Notes: generated from the letters alone by a model not told the origin. Counted from the first letter of the stretch, positions 51,460-63,558 are shown. The stretch is 64,000 nt of DNA from Erwinia sp. OLFS4 (GCF_002752165.1 NZ_MOMB01000051.1:33399-97398); one strand, 5' to 3'. A program made the numbers and translations.

Positions 51460-52488
51460 ATGGCACACATTGTAACCTTAAATACCCCACCGCGAGAAGA
51501 ATGGCTTGCTCAACTTGCCGATGTCATCACCGACCCTGATGAGCTGCTTCAGCTTCTGTCGCTGGAAAACCATCCGCTACTGGCCGCCGGCCGGGATGCG
51601 CGCCGGCTGTTTGCCTTACGCGTGCCCCGTGCCTTTGCCGCCAGAATGCGGCCTGGTGACGCACAGGACCCCTTACTTTTACAGGTCCTGACATCCCAGC
51701 AGGAGTTTATCCTGGCGCCGGGTTACAGCACCGATCCGCTCAGTGAACAAAACAGCGTGGTGCCAGGATTACTGCATAAATATCGTAACCGCGCCCTGCT
51801 GCTGGTAAAAGGCGGCTGCGCGGTGAACTGCCGTTACTGTTTTCGCCGGCATTTTCCCTATCAGGACAACCCTGGCAATAAACGAAACTGGCAGACTGCG
51901 CTGGATTATATCCGTTCACAGCCAAATCTGAATGAGATTATTTTTTCCGGTGGCGATCCGTTGATGGCAAAAGATGGCGAACTTGACTGGCTGATTAGCC
52001 AGCTGGAAGCGATTCCGCATATTACACGCCTGCGCATCCATAGCCGCCTGCCGGTAGTTATCCCCGCACGTATCACCTCAGAATTGTGCCAGCGTTTTGA
52101 GCAATCTTCCCTGCAAGTGATTATGGTTACCCATATCAATCATGCCAGGGAAATCGACCACGCGCTGCAGGCGGGAATGAACAAACTGCGCCAGGCTGGC
52201 GTGACCTTGTTAAACCAGAGCGTACTGCTGAAAAACGTCAACGACAATGCACAGACCCTCGCTGAGCTGAGCAATGCGCTTTTTAGCGCCGGTATATTGC
52301 CCTATTATCTGCACGTACTGGATAAGGTACAGGGTGCCGCCCATTTTTACGTTGATGATCAACGCGCGCGCGCGCTGGTACGCGAATTGCTGACGCTGGT
52401 TTCCGGCTATCTGGTGCCACGGCTAGCCAGAGAGATCGGCGGTGAACCGAGTAAAACGCCGCTTGATTTACAGCTACCTCAGCAGTAA
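51460..52488 (+). CDS. epmB: EpmB, lysine 2,3-aminomutase for EF-P modification
   Basis: A radical-SAM, PLP-dependent enzyme converting (S)-alpha-lysine to (R)-beta-lysine. The 342 residues equal the E. coli length. Radical-SAM cysteines are C120, C124 and C127 (G-C-A-V-N-C-R-Y-C-F-R-R); S-G-G-D-P-L is the SAM-binding glycine motif; the PLP lysine lies near the C-terminus. The divergent promoter region with efp is only 39 bp, so the two promoters overlap. Confidence 0.97.
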   Translation: MAHIVTLNTPPREEWLAQLADVITDPDELLQLLSLENHPLLAAGRDARRLFALRVPRAFAARMRPGDAQDPLLLQVLTSQQEFILAPGYSTDPLSEQNSVVPGLLHKYRNRALLLVKGGCAVNCRYCFRRHFPYQDNPGNKRNWQTALDYIRSQPNLNEIIFSGGDPLMAKDGELDWLISQLEAIPHITRLRIHSRLPVVIPARITSELCQRFEQSSLQVIMVTHINHAREIDHALQAGMNKLRQAGVTLLNQSVLLKNVNDNAQTLAELSNALFSAGILPYYLHVLDKVQGAAHFYVDDQRARALVRELLTLVSGYLVPRLAREIGGEPSKTPLDLQLPQQ

Positions 52489-52531
52489 TACACTACGGCA
52501 GCCCCTCAGCATTAAGCGAGGGGCACAATGC

Positions 52532-52882
52532 TCAGGGACATTTATACACCTGACCATTCATTTTGCTGTCGAGTGGAGCAAAGCCGGTCCAGATGTTCTG
52601 TGTCGGGCTGGTGGCACCATAAATGACATTTCCGCCCATTTCCGCCGCCCGGTTACGTAAATCATTGGCCGCACCACGCAGGCCGCTGGTTTCATTACCG
52701 CCAGCACCACTGAACAAATTACTCTGAGTACCGGTTACCGTTCCCAGCAGCTGACATTTAGCGTCAGGTTGCTGATCAACGAAAGTGACACGCTGTCCTG
52801 CGGCCGTCAGATCGTTTTTGCTGCTACAACCTGCCAATATCAGCGTTGCAAAAGAGAGTCCCAGTAAAGCCTTAATGCGCAT
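52532..52882 (-). CDS. yjeI: YjeI family lipoprotein (DUF4156)
   Basis: A 116-residue lipoprotein precursor: signal peptide MRIKALLGLSFATLILAGC with lipobox L-A-G-C (Cys19), followed by a DUF4156 domain containing R-G-A-A-N-D-L-R-N-R-A-A-x-M-G-G-N-V-I-Y and ending Q-V-Y-K-C-P. The function is unknown in any species. The start at 52882 has GGGGA upstream and matches E. coli YjeI. A GCCCCTC / GAGGGGC hairpin without U-tract (52501-52524) separates it from epmB. Confidence 0.9.
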   Translation of the reverse strand: MRIKALLGLSFATLILAGCSSKNDLTAAGQRVTFVDQQPDAKCQLLGTVTGTQSNLFSGAGGNETSGLRGAANDLRNRAAEMGGNVIYGATSPTQNIWTGFAPLDSKMNGQVYKCP

Positions 52883-53021
52883 GTTATTCCCCATGTTGTT
52901 ATCATCAGAACCAGCTGGCAGCTTAGCAGAAACTTCCGGCATTTCTTATACGCTCAGCGCGTTATGTCACACATCTCTGCGTTTTCACAAAGCGCCATTA
53001 CTTATACTATTTTCCCTGACA

Positions 53022-53055
53022 AAAGAAAAACCCCCTGTCCGGAGGACAGGGGGTT
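53022..53055 (-). terminator. Intrinsic terminator of groESL
   Basis: On the minus strand, a 12-bp stem (AACCCCCTGTCC / GGACAGGGGGTT) with a 3-base loop is followed by TTTCTTTT. It is 26 bp after the groL stop codon. Confidence 0.92.
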
Positions 53056-53080
53056 TCGGCTGACGGATGGTGCGGGATGA

Positions 53081-54757
<1,677 letters not shown>

Positions 54758-54771
54758 TTAGTTACGTGAAA

Positions 54772-55065
54772 TTACGCTTCAACGATCGCCAGGATGTCGC
54801 TTTCCGACATAATCAGCACTTCTTCGTTGTCGATTTTCTCAACTTTGACGCCGTAGCCGTCGTTGAAAATCACCGTATCGCCCACTTTGACATCCAGTGC
54901 TTTCACTTCACCATTTTCCAGAATGCGGCCTTTGCCCACTGCCAGGATTTCACCACGGGTGGACTTACCTGCCGCAGAACCGGTCAGAACGATACCGCCA
55001 GCGGATTTAGCTTCAATATCCTGACGCTTGACGATAACGCGATCGTGCAATGGACGAATGTTCAT
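54772..55065 (-). CDS. groS: GroES, 10-kDa co-chaperonin
   Basis: The 97-residue lid of the GroEL chamber. The mobile loop carries S-A-G-G-I-V-L-T (about 21-28), and [10 protein letters not shown] is the canonical start. The ATG at 55065 with GGAG upstream is chosen; a longer open frame contains the promoter region and is not coding. Confidence 0.99.
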   Translation of the reverse strand: MNIRPLHDRVIVKRQDIEAKSAGGIVLTGSAAGKSTRGEILAVGKGRILENGEVKALDVKVGDTVIFNDGYGVKVEKIDNEEVLIMSESDILAIVEA

Positions 55066-55150
55066 CTGATAACTCTCCTTCTGAGAAGTCCAATCTATAG
55101 TTTCGGGGTTGAATGCCGTGCCTGACAGGCATTTGGCTTCGTGCCCTGAG

Positions 55151-55179
55151 AGATAGGGACAGGTTGTCCGGCTTTCAAG
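55151..55179 (-). promoter_or_regulatory. Sigma-32 heat-shock promoter of groESL
   Basis: On the minus strand, CTTGAAA (55179-55173), a 14-bp spacer, then CCCTATCT (55158-55151). This is close to the sigma-32 consensus CTTGAAA-N13-15-CCCCATnT and lies 86 bp before the groS start. Confidence 0.9.
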
Positions 55180-55415
55180 GGGCGCAAACAAATTTTTTTT
55201 TAGCGCAAAAACGTATTCGCTGTTTTTTGACTCACTAACCGCGCTGCGGACGGCGAAAAAAAACCATTAAATGACTAAAAACACCGACGGATAACATCTG
55301 ACACGATGCCGCAGCCGTCAGGGGCAAAATTGCGCGCCACATGGCATCACTCGCGCGATCTTTTTCCTGCACCGCCCCTGCACCGCCGCGCGGGCAGCGG
55401 TGAAACAGGCCACAG

Positions 55416-55871
55416 TCAGCGACGATCCTCGCGATCGTCATGTTCAAGATGCTCCCCTTCTTTACGCTCAAATTCACCCTCAACGGTATAGCCCGAAGCG
55501 GAATCAGCACCACGCCAGACGCGAAGATGCGGCATCAGCCTTAGAGTCAGATGCTGCTGAACCGGCGGCAACAGCAGCAATACCCCGAGAAAATCGGTAA
55601 AAAAACCGGGCAGCAAAAGCAGAAACCCGGCGATAACCAGCGAAACACTCTTAATCATTTCCGCCGCCGGGCTTTCGCCTGCCGCCAGTTTTTCCTGCAT
55701 CAGCAGGACGTTTTTCACGCCCTGATTACGCACCAGCGAAATGCCGATGACCGAGGTCGCCAGCACCAGAATCAGAGTAAGAAAAACCCCAAGCACGTGA
55801 GCAACCTGAATAAACAGCGTTATCTCAATCCAGGCGAGGATAAACAACACCAAAAACGGTAACCAGCGCAC
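55416..55871 (-). CDS. fxsA: FxsA, inner-membrane protein
   Basis: A 151-residue membrane protein with three to four transmembrane helices (about 4-22, 27-45, 78-105) and a charged cytoplasmic tail rich in Glu, His and Asp. In E. coli overproduced FxsA relieves phage T7 exclusion by the F plasmid; the native role is unclear. Conserved core: P-A-A-E-M-I-K-S-V-S-L. In E. coli it is also between aspA and groS, divergent from aspA. Confidence 0.93.
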   Translation of the reverse strand: MRWLPFLVLFILAWIEITLFIQVAHVLGVFLTLILVLATSVIGISLVRNQGVKNVLLMQEKLAAGESPAAEMIKSVSLVIAGFLLLLPGFFTDFLGVLLLLPPVQQHLTLRLMPHLRVWRGADSASGYTVEGEFERKEGEHLEHDDREDRR

Positions 55872-56028
55872 CGTATACTCCTTCTGTCAGGGCCGGGATC
55901 TTTGTATCTGCCGGCCGGAATGATATTTTTTCGGATAATGATGACAGAGATGGTCATAATCAGCGCCGATTTCAAGCGTCAGATAAGATTATTTGCCTGT
56001 TTGCGCTGGCCTGACCTCAAATAAACAT

Positions 56029-56044
56029 TGTGACGACAATCACG
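56029..56044. promoter_or_regulatory. CRP-binding site between fxsA and aspA
   Basis: TGTGA-CGACAA-TCACG matches the CRP consensus TGTGA-N6-TCACA except for the last base. It lies about 190 bp upstream of aspA in the 360-bp divergent spacer. aspA of E. coli is CRP-activated, which supports the call. Confidence 0.65.
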
Positions 56045-56231
56045 TTGTTACTGGTCTGAAGAGTCAGAAAAAGCTGTTTAGAGTGATCGCCATAGCGGTA
56101 ATTTTAAAACAAAACAATATGATTACCGCACGTGCCGATAAAGGAATAATATCCTGGTACTCAGGTTGTACGACAAGACAATCACCGATTGAGTGGTTGA
56201 AATCATCGCAATAAATAACAAGAAGGTTTCC

Positions 56232-57671
56232 ATGGCTAACAACATTCGTATCGAAGAAGACCTGCTGGGCATGCGTGAAGTTCCGTCGGATGCTTATTAT
56301 GGTGTTCATACTCTGCGTGCGATTGAAAACTTCCATATCAGCAATTCCAGAATCAGCGACATACCCGAATTTGTACGCGGCATGGTAATGGTCAAAAAGG
56401 CAGCGGCGCTGGCAAACAAAGAGCTGAAGACGATTCCGCGTCATATCGCGGATACTATTATCCAGGCCTGTGATGAAGTCCTCAACAATGGCAAATGCAT
56501 GGACCAGTTCCCGGTGGATGTCTATCAGGGCGGTGCAGGGACTTCAGTGAATATGAATACGAACGAAGTACTGGCGAATATTGGCCTTGAACTGATGGGC
56601 CATCAGAAAGGCGAGTACCAGTATCTCAATCCCAACGATCACGTTAACAAGTGCCAGTCCACCAACGATGCCTACCCTACCGGTTTTCGTATCGCGGTTT
56701 ACGCCTCGATTCTGAAACTGCTGGATGCAATTGGCCAGCTGGGTGAAGGCTTTGAGCGCAAAGCGCTGGCATTCGATTCCATCCTGAAAATGGGCCGGAC
56801 CCAGTTGCAGGATGCCGTGCCAATGACCCTGGGCCAGGAGTTTCATGCCTTCTATGTGCTGCTCAACGAAGAGATTAAAAACATTTTACGCACGGCAGAG
56901 CTGCTGCTTGAGGTTAACCTTGGTGCCACCGCTATCGGTACCCGTCTGAATACCCCCGACGGCTACCAGCAGCTGGCAGTGCAGAAACTGGCCGAAGTCA
57001 GTAATCTGCCTTGTGTCGCGGCAGAAGATCTGATTGAAGCCACTTCTGACTGCGGAGCCTACGTGATGGTACATAGCGCCCTGAAGCGCCTGGCAGTCAA
57101 ATTGTCAAAAATCTGTAATGACCTGCGCCTGCTTTCGTCCGGTCCACGGGCAGGGCTTAACGAAATCAACTTACCGCAGCTTCAGGCCGGCTCTTCTATC
57201 ATGCCGGCAAAAGTGAACCCGGTGGTGCCGGAAGTCGTCAACCAGGTCTGCTTCAAGGTGATTGGCAACGATACCACGGTGACCATGGCTTCTGAAGCCG
57301 GTCAGCTGCAGCTCAACGTAATGGAACCGGTCATCGGTCAGGCATTATTTGAATCCATCCAGATTCTGACCAACAGCTGCTACAATCTGCTGGAAAAATG
57401 CGTTGAGGGCATCACGGCTAATAAAGCGGTATGTGAATCCTACGTCTTTAACTCAATCGGGATTGTGACCTATCTTAACCCCTATATCGGCCACCATAAT
57501 GGCGATATTGTTGGTAAGATCTGTGCAGAAACCGGTAAAAGTGTGCGCGAAGTGGTGCTGGAGCGTGGTCTGCTGACGGAAGCAGAACTGGATGATATTT
57601 TTTCGGTGCAGAATCTGATGCATCCGGCTTATAAAGCCAGACGCTACACCGACGAAGAAAACGAACAGTAA
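56232..57671 (+). CDS. aspA: Aspartate ammonia-lyase
   Basis: AspA deaminates aspartate to fumarate and ammonia. The 479-residue protein (E. coli 478) has the fumarase/aspartase signature [11 protein letters not shown] at 320-330 with Ser322 in the catalytic loop. The start at 56232 ([20 protein letters not shown]) matches E. coli; a 13-residue upstream extension is not supported. It is followed by its own terminator and then dcuA; the two form an aspartate-fumarate module. Confidence 0.98.
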   Translation: MANNIRIEEDLLGMREVPSDAYYGVHTLRAIENFHISNSRISDIPEFVRGMVMVKKAAALANKELKTIPRHIADTIIQACDEVLNNGKCMDQFPVDVYQGGAGTSVNMNTNEVLANIGLELMGHQKGEYQYLNPNDHVNKCQSTNDAYPTGFRIAVYASILKLLDAIGQLGEGFERKALAFDSILKMGRTQLQDAVPMTLGQEFHAFYVLLNEEIKNILRTAELLLEVNLGATAIGTRLNTPDGYQQLAVQKLAEVSNLPCVAAEDLIEATSDCGAYVMVHSALKRLAVKLSKICNDLRLLSSGPRAGLNEINLPQLQAGSSIMPAKVNPVVPEVVNQVCFKVIGNDTTVTMASEAGQLQLNVMEPVIGQALFESIQILTNSCYNLLEKCVEGITANKAVCESYVFNSIGIVTYLNPYIGHHNGDIVGKICAETGKSVREVVLERGLLTEAELDDIFSVQNLMHPAYKARRYTDEENEQ

Positions 57672-57691
57672 GCCACGATTGCGCTGAAGAT

Positions 57692-57720
57692 AAAGGGCAC
57701 CTTACAGCGTGCCCTTTTTT
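57692..57720 (+). terminator. Intrinsic terminator between aspA and dcuA
   Basis: AAAGGGCAC / GTGCCCTTT with an 8-base loop is followed by Ts. It allows aspA to be expressed above dcuA, with readthrough or a separate dcuA promoter for the latter. Confidence 0.88.
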
Positions 57721-57781
57721 ATTTCATAACGTTTTGATATTAAATTTATTTTTTAATTTTATTATTTTCCAGGGGAACAAT

Positions 57782-59083
57782 ATGGCAGGCATTGAGCTGC
57801 TGGTAGTATTACTGGCCATTTATCTGGGTGCCCGACTGGGCGGCATTGGCATTGGTTTTGCTGGCGGCGCCGGGGTACTGATTCTCGCGCTGGTGTTTCA
57901 CGTAAAACCGGGAGCCATTCCGTTCGACGTGATTGAAATTATTATGGCAGTGATTGCCGCTATCGCCGCAATGCAGGTCGCCGGGGGTATGGATTATCTG
58001 GTCAGCCTCGCTGAACGTCTGCTCCGCCGCCAGCCGCGCTATATCACTTTTCTTGCACCGCTGGTCACCTATATGATGACGCTGCTGGCCGGTACCGGAC
58101 ACACGGCGTTTTCGACCCTGCCAGTGATTGCAGAAGTAGCGAAAGAACAGGGTATCCGCCCTTCGCGCCCGCTTTCCATTGCGGTAGTCGCCTCACAAAT
58201 AGCCATTACCGCTTCCCCCATTTCGGCGGCAGTGGTGTTTGCCGCAACCCTACTGGAACCGTACGGTATCAGCTATGTCAGCTTGCTGGCCGTGAATATT
58301 GCCGCCTCCATGTGCGGTATACTTATCACCGCGTTTATCACTAATTATCTGGGTAAAGAACTGAAGGACGATCCGCACTATCAGGCAAAAGTCAGTAAAG
58401 GTGAAATCAAACTGCGCGGCGCCCAGGCGTTTCAACCCAAACCCGGCGCGCGACGGGCCGTGCTCCTGTTCCTGCTGGGGATCATCGCCGTGGTATTTTA
58501 TGCCACCGCAATCAGCGATAGCGTAGCGCTGATCCCGCACCCGGTATTGTCACGTAACGACGCCATCGTCGTGTTTATGCTAACGGTTGCCACGCTGATT
58601 GCGCTGGTGTGTAAAACCGATACCAGCGCTATTCTCTCTGCCAGCACCTTTAAATCCGGGATGAGCGCCTGCATCTGCGTGATGGGGGTCGCCTGGCTGG
58701 GCGACACCTTCGTGAAAGCCCATATTGGCGACATTCAGCACAGTGCCGGCCAGCTGTTACAAAGTTACCCCTGGATGCTGGCGCTGGTTTTATTCTTCGC
58801 CTCAACCCTGCTCTATTCGCAGGCGGCCACCGCCAAAGCCCTGATGCCGGCGGCATTACTGCTTGGCGTTTCGCCACTGACCGCCGTGGCCTCTTTCGCC
58901 GCGGTCTCGGCGCTGTTCGTGTTACCAACCTATCCTACTCTGTTGGCTGCGGTTGAGATGGACGAGACCGGATCAACCCGAATCGGACGCTATGTGTTTA
59001 ATCACTCTTTCCTGATTCCCGGCGTTATCGCGGTGTTACTCTGCGTCACCTTTGGCTTTCTGTTTGGTTCACTGATGCTCTAG
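57782..59083 (+). CDS. dcuA: DcuA, C4-dicarboxylate antiporter
   Basis: A 433-residue inner-membrane transporter, the same length as E. coli DcuA, that exchanges aspartate, malate, fumarate and succinate and supplies aspartate as nitrogen source. About ten to twelve transmembrane helices. Conserved motifs G-G-I-G-I-G-F-A-G-G, Q-I-A-I-T-A-S-P-I-S-A-A-V-V and S-Q-A-A-T-A-K-A-L-M-P. The start at 57782 (MAGIELLVVLLAI) follows GGGGAA; the upstream frame adds 16 unsupported residues. Confidence 0.96.
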   Translation: MAGIELLVVLLAIYLGARLGGIGIGFAGGAGVLILALVFHVKPGAIPFDVIEIIMAVIAAIAAMQVAGGMDYLVSLAERLLRRQPRYITFLAPLVTYMMTLLAGTGHTAFSTLPVIAEVAKEQGIRPSRPLSIAVVASQIAITASPISAAVVFAATLLEPYGISYVSLLAVNIAASMCGILITAFITNYLGKELKDDPHYQAKVSKGEIKLRGAQAFQPKPGARRAVLLFLLGIIAVVFYATAISDSVALIPHPVLSRNDAIVVFMLTVATLIALVCKTDTSAILSASTFKSGMSACICVMGVAWLGDTFVKAHIGDIQHSAGQLLQSYPWMLALVLFFASTLLYSQAATAKALMPAALLLGVSPLTAVASFAAVSALFVLPTYPTLLAAVEMDETGSTRIGRYVFNHSFLIPGVIAVLLCVTFGFLFGSLML

Positions 59084-59143
59084 GCTGCAGTTTTCATCCT
59101 GGGCCATGTTATAGTCTGCGGGTTTCCAATCAGGAGAAAAGCG

Positions 59144-59467
59144 ATGAATAGCTCACAGGCGGTGGTGGTGCTCTGTACCGCACCGGATGAAGCCAGCGCC
59201 CGTTCGCTGGCCCATAGCGCGCTGTCAGCCCGGCTGGCCGCCTGTGTCACGCTGTTACCTGGCGCAACCTCACTCTATGTCTGGGAAGGAAAACTGCAAG
59301 AAACGCCCGAAGTGCAGCTGGTGCTGAAAAGCGATAATCATCACCAGCAGGCGCTGCTGGCGTTACTTAAAGCGCAACACCCCTATGACACACCCGAGCT
59401 GTTGGTGCTACCCGTTACACATGGAGAAAGCGATTATCTGTCATGGCTTACCGTATCCTTACGCTAA
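59144..59467 (+). CDS. cutA: CutA, divalent-cation tolerance protein
   Basis: A 107-residue trimeric PII-like protein. It has the signature [10 protein letters not shown] near the start, [18 protein letters not shown], and E-L-L-V-L-P-V near the end. In E. coli cutA mutations affect copper tolerance, though the effect may act through dsbD. It overlaps the dsbD start by 25 bp. Confidence 0.95.
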   Translation: MNSSQAVVVLCTAPDEASARSLAHSALSARLAACVTLLPGATSLYVWEGKLQETPEVQLVLKSDNHHQQALLALLKAQHPYDTPELLVLPVTHGESDYLSWLTVSLR

Positions 59468-61167
59468 TTCTGGCGCTGCTGGCTGGCATCACGGCCAGTC
59501 ACGCTTCGCTGTTCGACAACACGCCCCGGTCGCAGTTTGTTACCGTCAACCAGGCGTTTGCCTTTGATTTCCGACAGCAGCAGCACCAGCTGACTGTAAG
59601 CTGGCAGGTTAAACCCGGCTATTACCTCTATCGTCAGCAAATCCACATTACGCCCCACAACGCCCGGCTGGCAGACTGGTCATTGCCAAAGGGCCAGCCG
59701 CATGAAGACGAGTTCTACGGCAAAACAGAGATCTTTCCTCAGGACCTGACGTTACCACTGACAGTACAGCAGGCGCAGCAGGGGGCAACGCTGGAGATCA
59801 CCTATCAGGGATGCGCCGCAGCCGGATTCTGCTATCCGCCGGAAACCCGCAGCATACCACTGGAAGCCATCCGTTCCGCAGGCGCGACATCCATTGCCAG
59901 CCAACCGATGCCCGAAGCATCCGCTCCGGCGACAAAAAACGCGCCGGCCGATGCCCTGCCCTTTTCTGCCCTGTGGGCATTACTGATTGGTATTGGCGTG
60001 GCCTTTACCCCTTGTGTTCTGCCAATGTACCCACTGATTTCCGGTATTATTCTCGGCGCTAACCGCCAGTACACCCTGTCGCGCCTGTTTGCGCTGGCCT
60101 TTGCCTATGTGCAGGGCATGGCCATCACCTATACCCTGTTCGGTCTGGTGGTAGCCGCTGCCGGACTGCGCTTTCAGGCCGCTTTACAACAGCCGTGGCT
60201 GTTAATCAGCCTGTCGGTTATCTTTATGCTGCTGGCGCTGTCAATGTTTGGCCTGTTCACGCTCCAGCTGCCTGCCTCGATACAAACCCGTCTCGCGCTG
60301 TGGAGCAACCGCCAGCGCGGCGGTTCGCTGCCGGGCGTATTTATCATGGGCGCGCTGGCCGGGCTGATTTGCTCCCCCTGTACCACCGCGCCATTAAGCG
60401 CCATCCTGCTTTATATTGCTCAAAGCGGCAATCTGCTGGCCGGCGCGGGAACCCTGTACCTGTATGCACTCGGCATGGGCTTACCCCTGATCGTGGTCAC
60501 CTTATCCGGCAACCGACTGTTACCGAAAAGTGGCCCCTGGATGCAGACAGTTAAAGAAGGCTTCGGTTTTGTTATCCTAGCACTGCCAGTTTTTCTGCTG
60601 GAGCGGGTTATTGGCGAGAGCTGGGGGCTGCGGCTATGGAGCGCCCTCGCTATTACCGTTTGCATCTGGGCCTTTAGCCTGGCACTGAAATCAACACGCG
60701 GCTGGGCCAGGGTGATGCAGGTACTGCTGCTGGCTGTCGCGCTGGTGGCAGCACGCCCGCTACAGGACTGGGCCTTCTCCGCCCCGGCGGTCAGTGAACA
60801 TAACAGCGCGGTACCATTCACCCCCATCAGCGACACAACGGCACTGACCACAGCGCTGACAAACAGCAGCGGCAAAATAACCATGCTGGATCTGTATGCA
60901 GACTGGTGCGTTGCCTGTAAAGAGTTCGCCAGATACACCTTTTCTGACCCTGAGGTGGCAAAACAGCTAAACCAGTTACAGTTACTGCAGGCTGACGTTA
61001 CCCGGAATACGCCACAGGATACGCAGCTGCTAAAACAGTTGCAGGTTCTTGGCTTGCCGACGGTTTTATTTTTTGATAAAGCAGGCCATGAAATTCCCGA
61101 CTCGCGCATTACCGGCTATCTGGATGCTGCTGCCTTTAACGCACATTTGCAGAAACTAACCCGGTAA
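59443..61167 (+). CDS. dsbD: DsbD, thiol:disulfide interchange protein
   Basis: DsbD carries electrons from cytoplasmic thioredoxin to periplasmic DsbC and DsbG. The 574-residue precursor has a signal peptide (about 1-21), a periplasmic alpha domain with C124 and C130 (C-A-A-A-G-F-C), an eight-helix beta domain with C191 and C313 (F-T-P-C and C-S-P-C), and a thioredoxin-like gamma domain with D-W-C-V-A-C (C489, C492). All six redox cysteines are present. It overlaps cutA by 25 bp, so translation is coupled. Confidence 0.97.
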   Translation: MAYRILTLILALLAGITASHASLFDNTPRSQFVTVNQAFAFDFRQQQHQLTVSWQVKPGYYLYRQQIHITPHNARLADWSLPKGQPHEDEFYGKTEIFPQDLTLPLTVQQAQQGATLEITYQGCAAAGFCYPPETRSIPLEAIRSAGATSIASQPMPEASAPATKNAPADALPFSALWALLIGIGVAFTPCVLPMYPLISGIILGANRQYTLSRLFALAFAYVQGMAITYTLFGLVVAAAGLRFQAALQQPWLLISLSVIFMLLALSMFGLFTLQLPASIQTRLALWSNRQRGGSLPGVFIMGALAGLICSPCTTAPLSAILLYIAQSGNLLAGAGTLYLYALGMGLPLIVVTLSGNRLLPKSGPWMQTVKEGFGFVILALPVFLLERVIGESWGLRLWSALAITVCIWAFSLALKSTRGWARVMQVLLLAVALVAARPLQDWAFSAPAVSEHNSAVPFTPISDTTALTTALTNSSGKITMLDLYADWCVACKEFARYTFSDPEVAKQLNQLQLLQADVTRNTPQDTQLLKQLQVLGLPTVLFFDKAGHEIPDSRITGYLDAAAFNAHLQKLTR

Positions 61168-61206
61168 ACGACACTTTTCAGGTCATTGATAAAAGAGGAG
61201 CGCCCC

Positions 61207-61785
61207 TTGCAGCGTGAACAGGTTCTTGACCATGCCCTGAATATGCTTGAACAACACGGTCTGGCAGCCACCCGCTCTTTGCGCCAGCTGGCGGGTGATG
61301 TTGACGTTGACGATCGCACGTTGTCCAGCTTCTGGCCCGACCGCGAAGCGTTGCTGTACGACGCACTGCGCTATCACAGCGAACAAATCAACAACTGGCG
61401 CCGTCAGCTGTTATTTGATAACAGCCTCAGCATCCAGCAAAAGCTGCTGGCACGCTATGACAAGCTGGCAGAAGCGGTCAGGAAACAACGCTATCCGGGC
61501 TGTCTGTTTATTGCCGCATGCAGCTTTTATCCTCATCCGGAACACCGTATTCATCAGCTGGCAGAGCGGCAGAAGCAGGCATCCTGGCAGTATACTCATC
61601 AGCTGCTGACCGAGCTGAATACGGAAAATCCGGCGCTGGTAGCCAGACAAATGGAGCTGATTCTTGAAGGCTGCCTCAGCCGGCTGCTGATCAAACGCCA
61701 GCTGGATGATGTTGAAACAGCAAAGCTACTGGCAGAGGACCTGCTGCGGCTGGCGTTATGCCGCAAAAACGGTGCCCTGACCTGA
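61207..61785 (+). CDS. yjdC: YjdC, TetR-family regulator
   Basis: A 192-residue TetR-like protein (E. coli YjdC 191). The N-terminal HTH is less conserved than the C-terminal part, which carries N-K/Q-R-Y-P-G-C-L-F-I-A-A-C. Translation likely starts at TTG (61207) six bases after GAGGAG, matching the E. coli MQREDVL start; the in-frame TTG at 61186 is an alternative. It is 39 bp downstream of dsbD in the same direction. The target genes are unknown. Confidence 0.88.
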   Translation: MQREQVLDHALNMLEQHGLAATRSLRQLAGDVDVDDRTLSSFWPDREALLYDALRYHSEQINNWRRQLLFDNSLSIQQKLLARYDKLAEAVRKQRYPGCLFIAACSFYPHPEHRIHQLAERQKQASWQYTHQLLTELNTENPALVARQMELILEGCLSRLLIKRQLDDVETAKLLAEDLLRLALCRKNGALT

Positions 61786-61822
61786 CCCAGAGGCACATTT
61801 TGCCTGAAAAGCAGACAGTCAG

Positions 61823-61842
61823 ACGCGCTGAGCGCGTTTTTT
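61823..61842 (+). terminator. Intrinsic terminator of yjdC
   Basis: ACGCGC / GCGCGT with a 3-base loop is followed by five Ts. It separates the dsbD-yjdC transcript from tRNA-Phe. Confidence 0.85.
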
Positions 61843-61854
61843 GAAAAAAACGCG

Positions 61855-61883
61855 TTGACGCCCTGCTGGCTTTAAGGTTTAAT
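61855..61883 (+). promoter_or_regulatory. Promoter of tRNA-Phe
   Basis: TTGACG (61855-61860), exactly 17 bp, and TTTAAT (61878-61883), followed by a GC-rich discriminator GCGCCCC typical of stringent stable-RNA promoters. Confidence 0.88.
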
Positions 61884-61893
61884 GCGCCCCGTT

Positions 61894-61969
61894 GCCCGGA
61901 TAGCTCAGTCGGTAGAGCAGGGGATTGAAAATCCCCGTGTCCGTGGTTCGATTCCGCGTCCGGGCACCA
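61894..61969 (+). tRNA. tRNA-Phe (GAA)
   Basis: A complete 76-nt cloverleaf with anticodon loop TTGAAAA (GAA) and encoded CCA. Its 3' end is a known integration site for P4-type integrases, and an integrase pseudogene begins 184 bp downstream in the same orientation. Confidence 0.98.
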
Positions 61970-61981
61970 CTATTCCTATTA

Positions 61982-62007
61982 ACGGACCTCCACAGAGGTC
62001 CGTTTTT
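61982..62007 (+). terminator. Terminator of tRNA-Phe
   Basis: ACGGACCTC / GAGGTCCGT with loop CACA is followed by five Ts. Confidence 0.92.
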
Positions 62008-62153
62008 GCATTCTAAGCCCGCCCAAATCAGCACATCCACAATACCTTAATTCCACCCAACTTAATCAACTTCAACCCGCATCACGTCTCTTGCGAGGGT
62101 ATAGTCTGATTCGATAAAATTTATCCCCTCTCTACTATCAGGAGACCCCACCT

Positions 62154-63410
62154 ATGGCGCTCACTGATGCTAAAATCCGTGCAGCTAAACCGGATTAAAA
62201 ACATTATAAACTTGCCAACAGCGGTAACATGTTTTTGCTTGTTCACCCTAACAGCTCAAAGTACTGGCGGCTGCGCTATCGTCATCTCGGTAAAGAGAAA
62301 ACGCTGGCGCTTGGTCAGTATCCCGAAGTCTCACTGTCTGAAGCACGTGAAAAACGCGATGAAGCCAGAAAGCTCATTTCTGAAGGCATTGACCCCTGCG
62401 AGCAACGGAGAGCGAAGAAAGCAGCACCGGATGCCGTAAATACTTTTGAACTCATTGCCCGTCAATGGCTTAAGAGCAATAAAAAATGATCCGAAGCTCA
62501 CAGCGAGAAAATTCTCAAAAGCCTTGAAGGACACGTATTTCCCTATATCGACTCACGTGACATTGCCTCCCTCACAACTCCCGATTTACTTGTTCCAGTA
62601 AAGGCTGCCGAAACCAAAGAGATCTATGAGATTGCAGCGCGCCTTCAGCAGCGTATCACTGCAATCATGCGCTACGCAGCTCAGTCCGGCATTATCAGCT
62701 ATAACCCTGCCGTGGATATGGCTGGCGCGTTAACCACAGTGAAACGCCAGCATCGCCCTGCCCTCGCCTTAAATCGCATTTCAGAGCTTCTTGAACGACT
62801 GGATGCATACAGAGGGCAACCGCTCACCCGGCTGACAACTAAACTTACCCTGCTTATTTTCATCCGTTCCAGTGAACTACGCTTTGCCAGGTGGTCTGAA
62901 ATCGACTTCAGGAAAGCTATGTGGACCATTCCTCCTGAGCGGAAACCTATTGAAGGGGTGAAGTATTCCCATCGTGGCTCAAAAATGCGGACAGAGCATC
63001 TGGTGCCACTCTCAACTCAGGCGCTTGATATCCTGCAGCAGATCCACACCATCAGCGGAGACCATGAACTCATTTTCACCGGCGATCACAACCCATGGAA
63101 ACCCATGAGTGAAAATACGGTAAATAACGCATTACACCTGATGGGCTACGATACGAAGAATGATGTCTGTGGTCACAGCTTCAGGGCAATGGCCTGCAGC
63201 TCGCTAATTGAGTCAGGGTTATGGTCCAGGGGTGCAGTGGAGCACCAGATGAGCCATCAGGAGCGTAATGGTGTGCGCGCAGCTTACATCCACAAAGCGG
63301 AATTTCTGGATGAACGTAGACTGATGCTGCAATGGTGAGCTGATTTTCTTGATGCCAATGAGAAGACGTCAGTTAGCCCCTTTGACTTTGCCAAACAGCA
63401 CTCTAGATAG
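62154..63410 (+). pseudogene. P4-type tyrosine integrase with three in-frame stops
   Basis: One continuous frame of 419 codons encodes a P4-like integrase (M-A-L-T-D-A-K-I-R-A-A-K-P at the start, SAM-like core, catalytic Arg in F-I-R-S-S-E-L-R, H-S-F-R box and final Y in A-A-Y-I-H-K-A-E). Stops interrupt it at 62196-62198 (TAA, codon 15), 62487-62489 (TGA, codon 112) and 63336-63338 (TGA, codon 395); both TGAs stand where relatives have Trp. There is no frameshift. The gene sits just after tRNA-Phe, the usual place for this family, and marks the left edge of a degraded genomic island continuing right of the window. Confidence 0.92.
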
Positions 63411-63558
63411 TTACCCAACCAATATTCAACTGGAAGATGCGGGGCTTAAACAACCAGAGGTTAGATGCAGTTGGCTCACGTGGATAAAAACAACATTCGC
63501 AGCACCCCAGTATCGCCCGTGAAAATAAAATACCACCATTATCACAGTAAGCTACGTT

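Noticed and set aside
52501..52524. Hairpin between epmB and yjeI as an intrinsic terminator
   Set aside because: The stem is good (GCCCCTC / GAGGGGC), but neither strand continues into a U-tract.
62154..63410. TGA recoded as Trp or read through in the integrase
   Set aside because: Two TGA codons do replace Trp, but a TAA also interrupts codon 15, and all other genes in the window use the standard code. Pseudogene decay explains all three.
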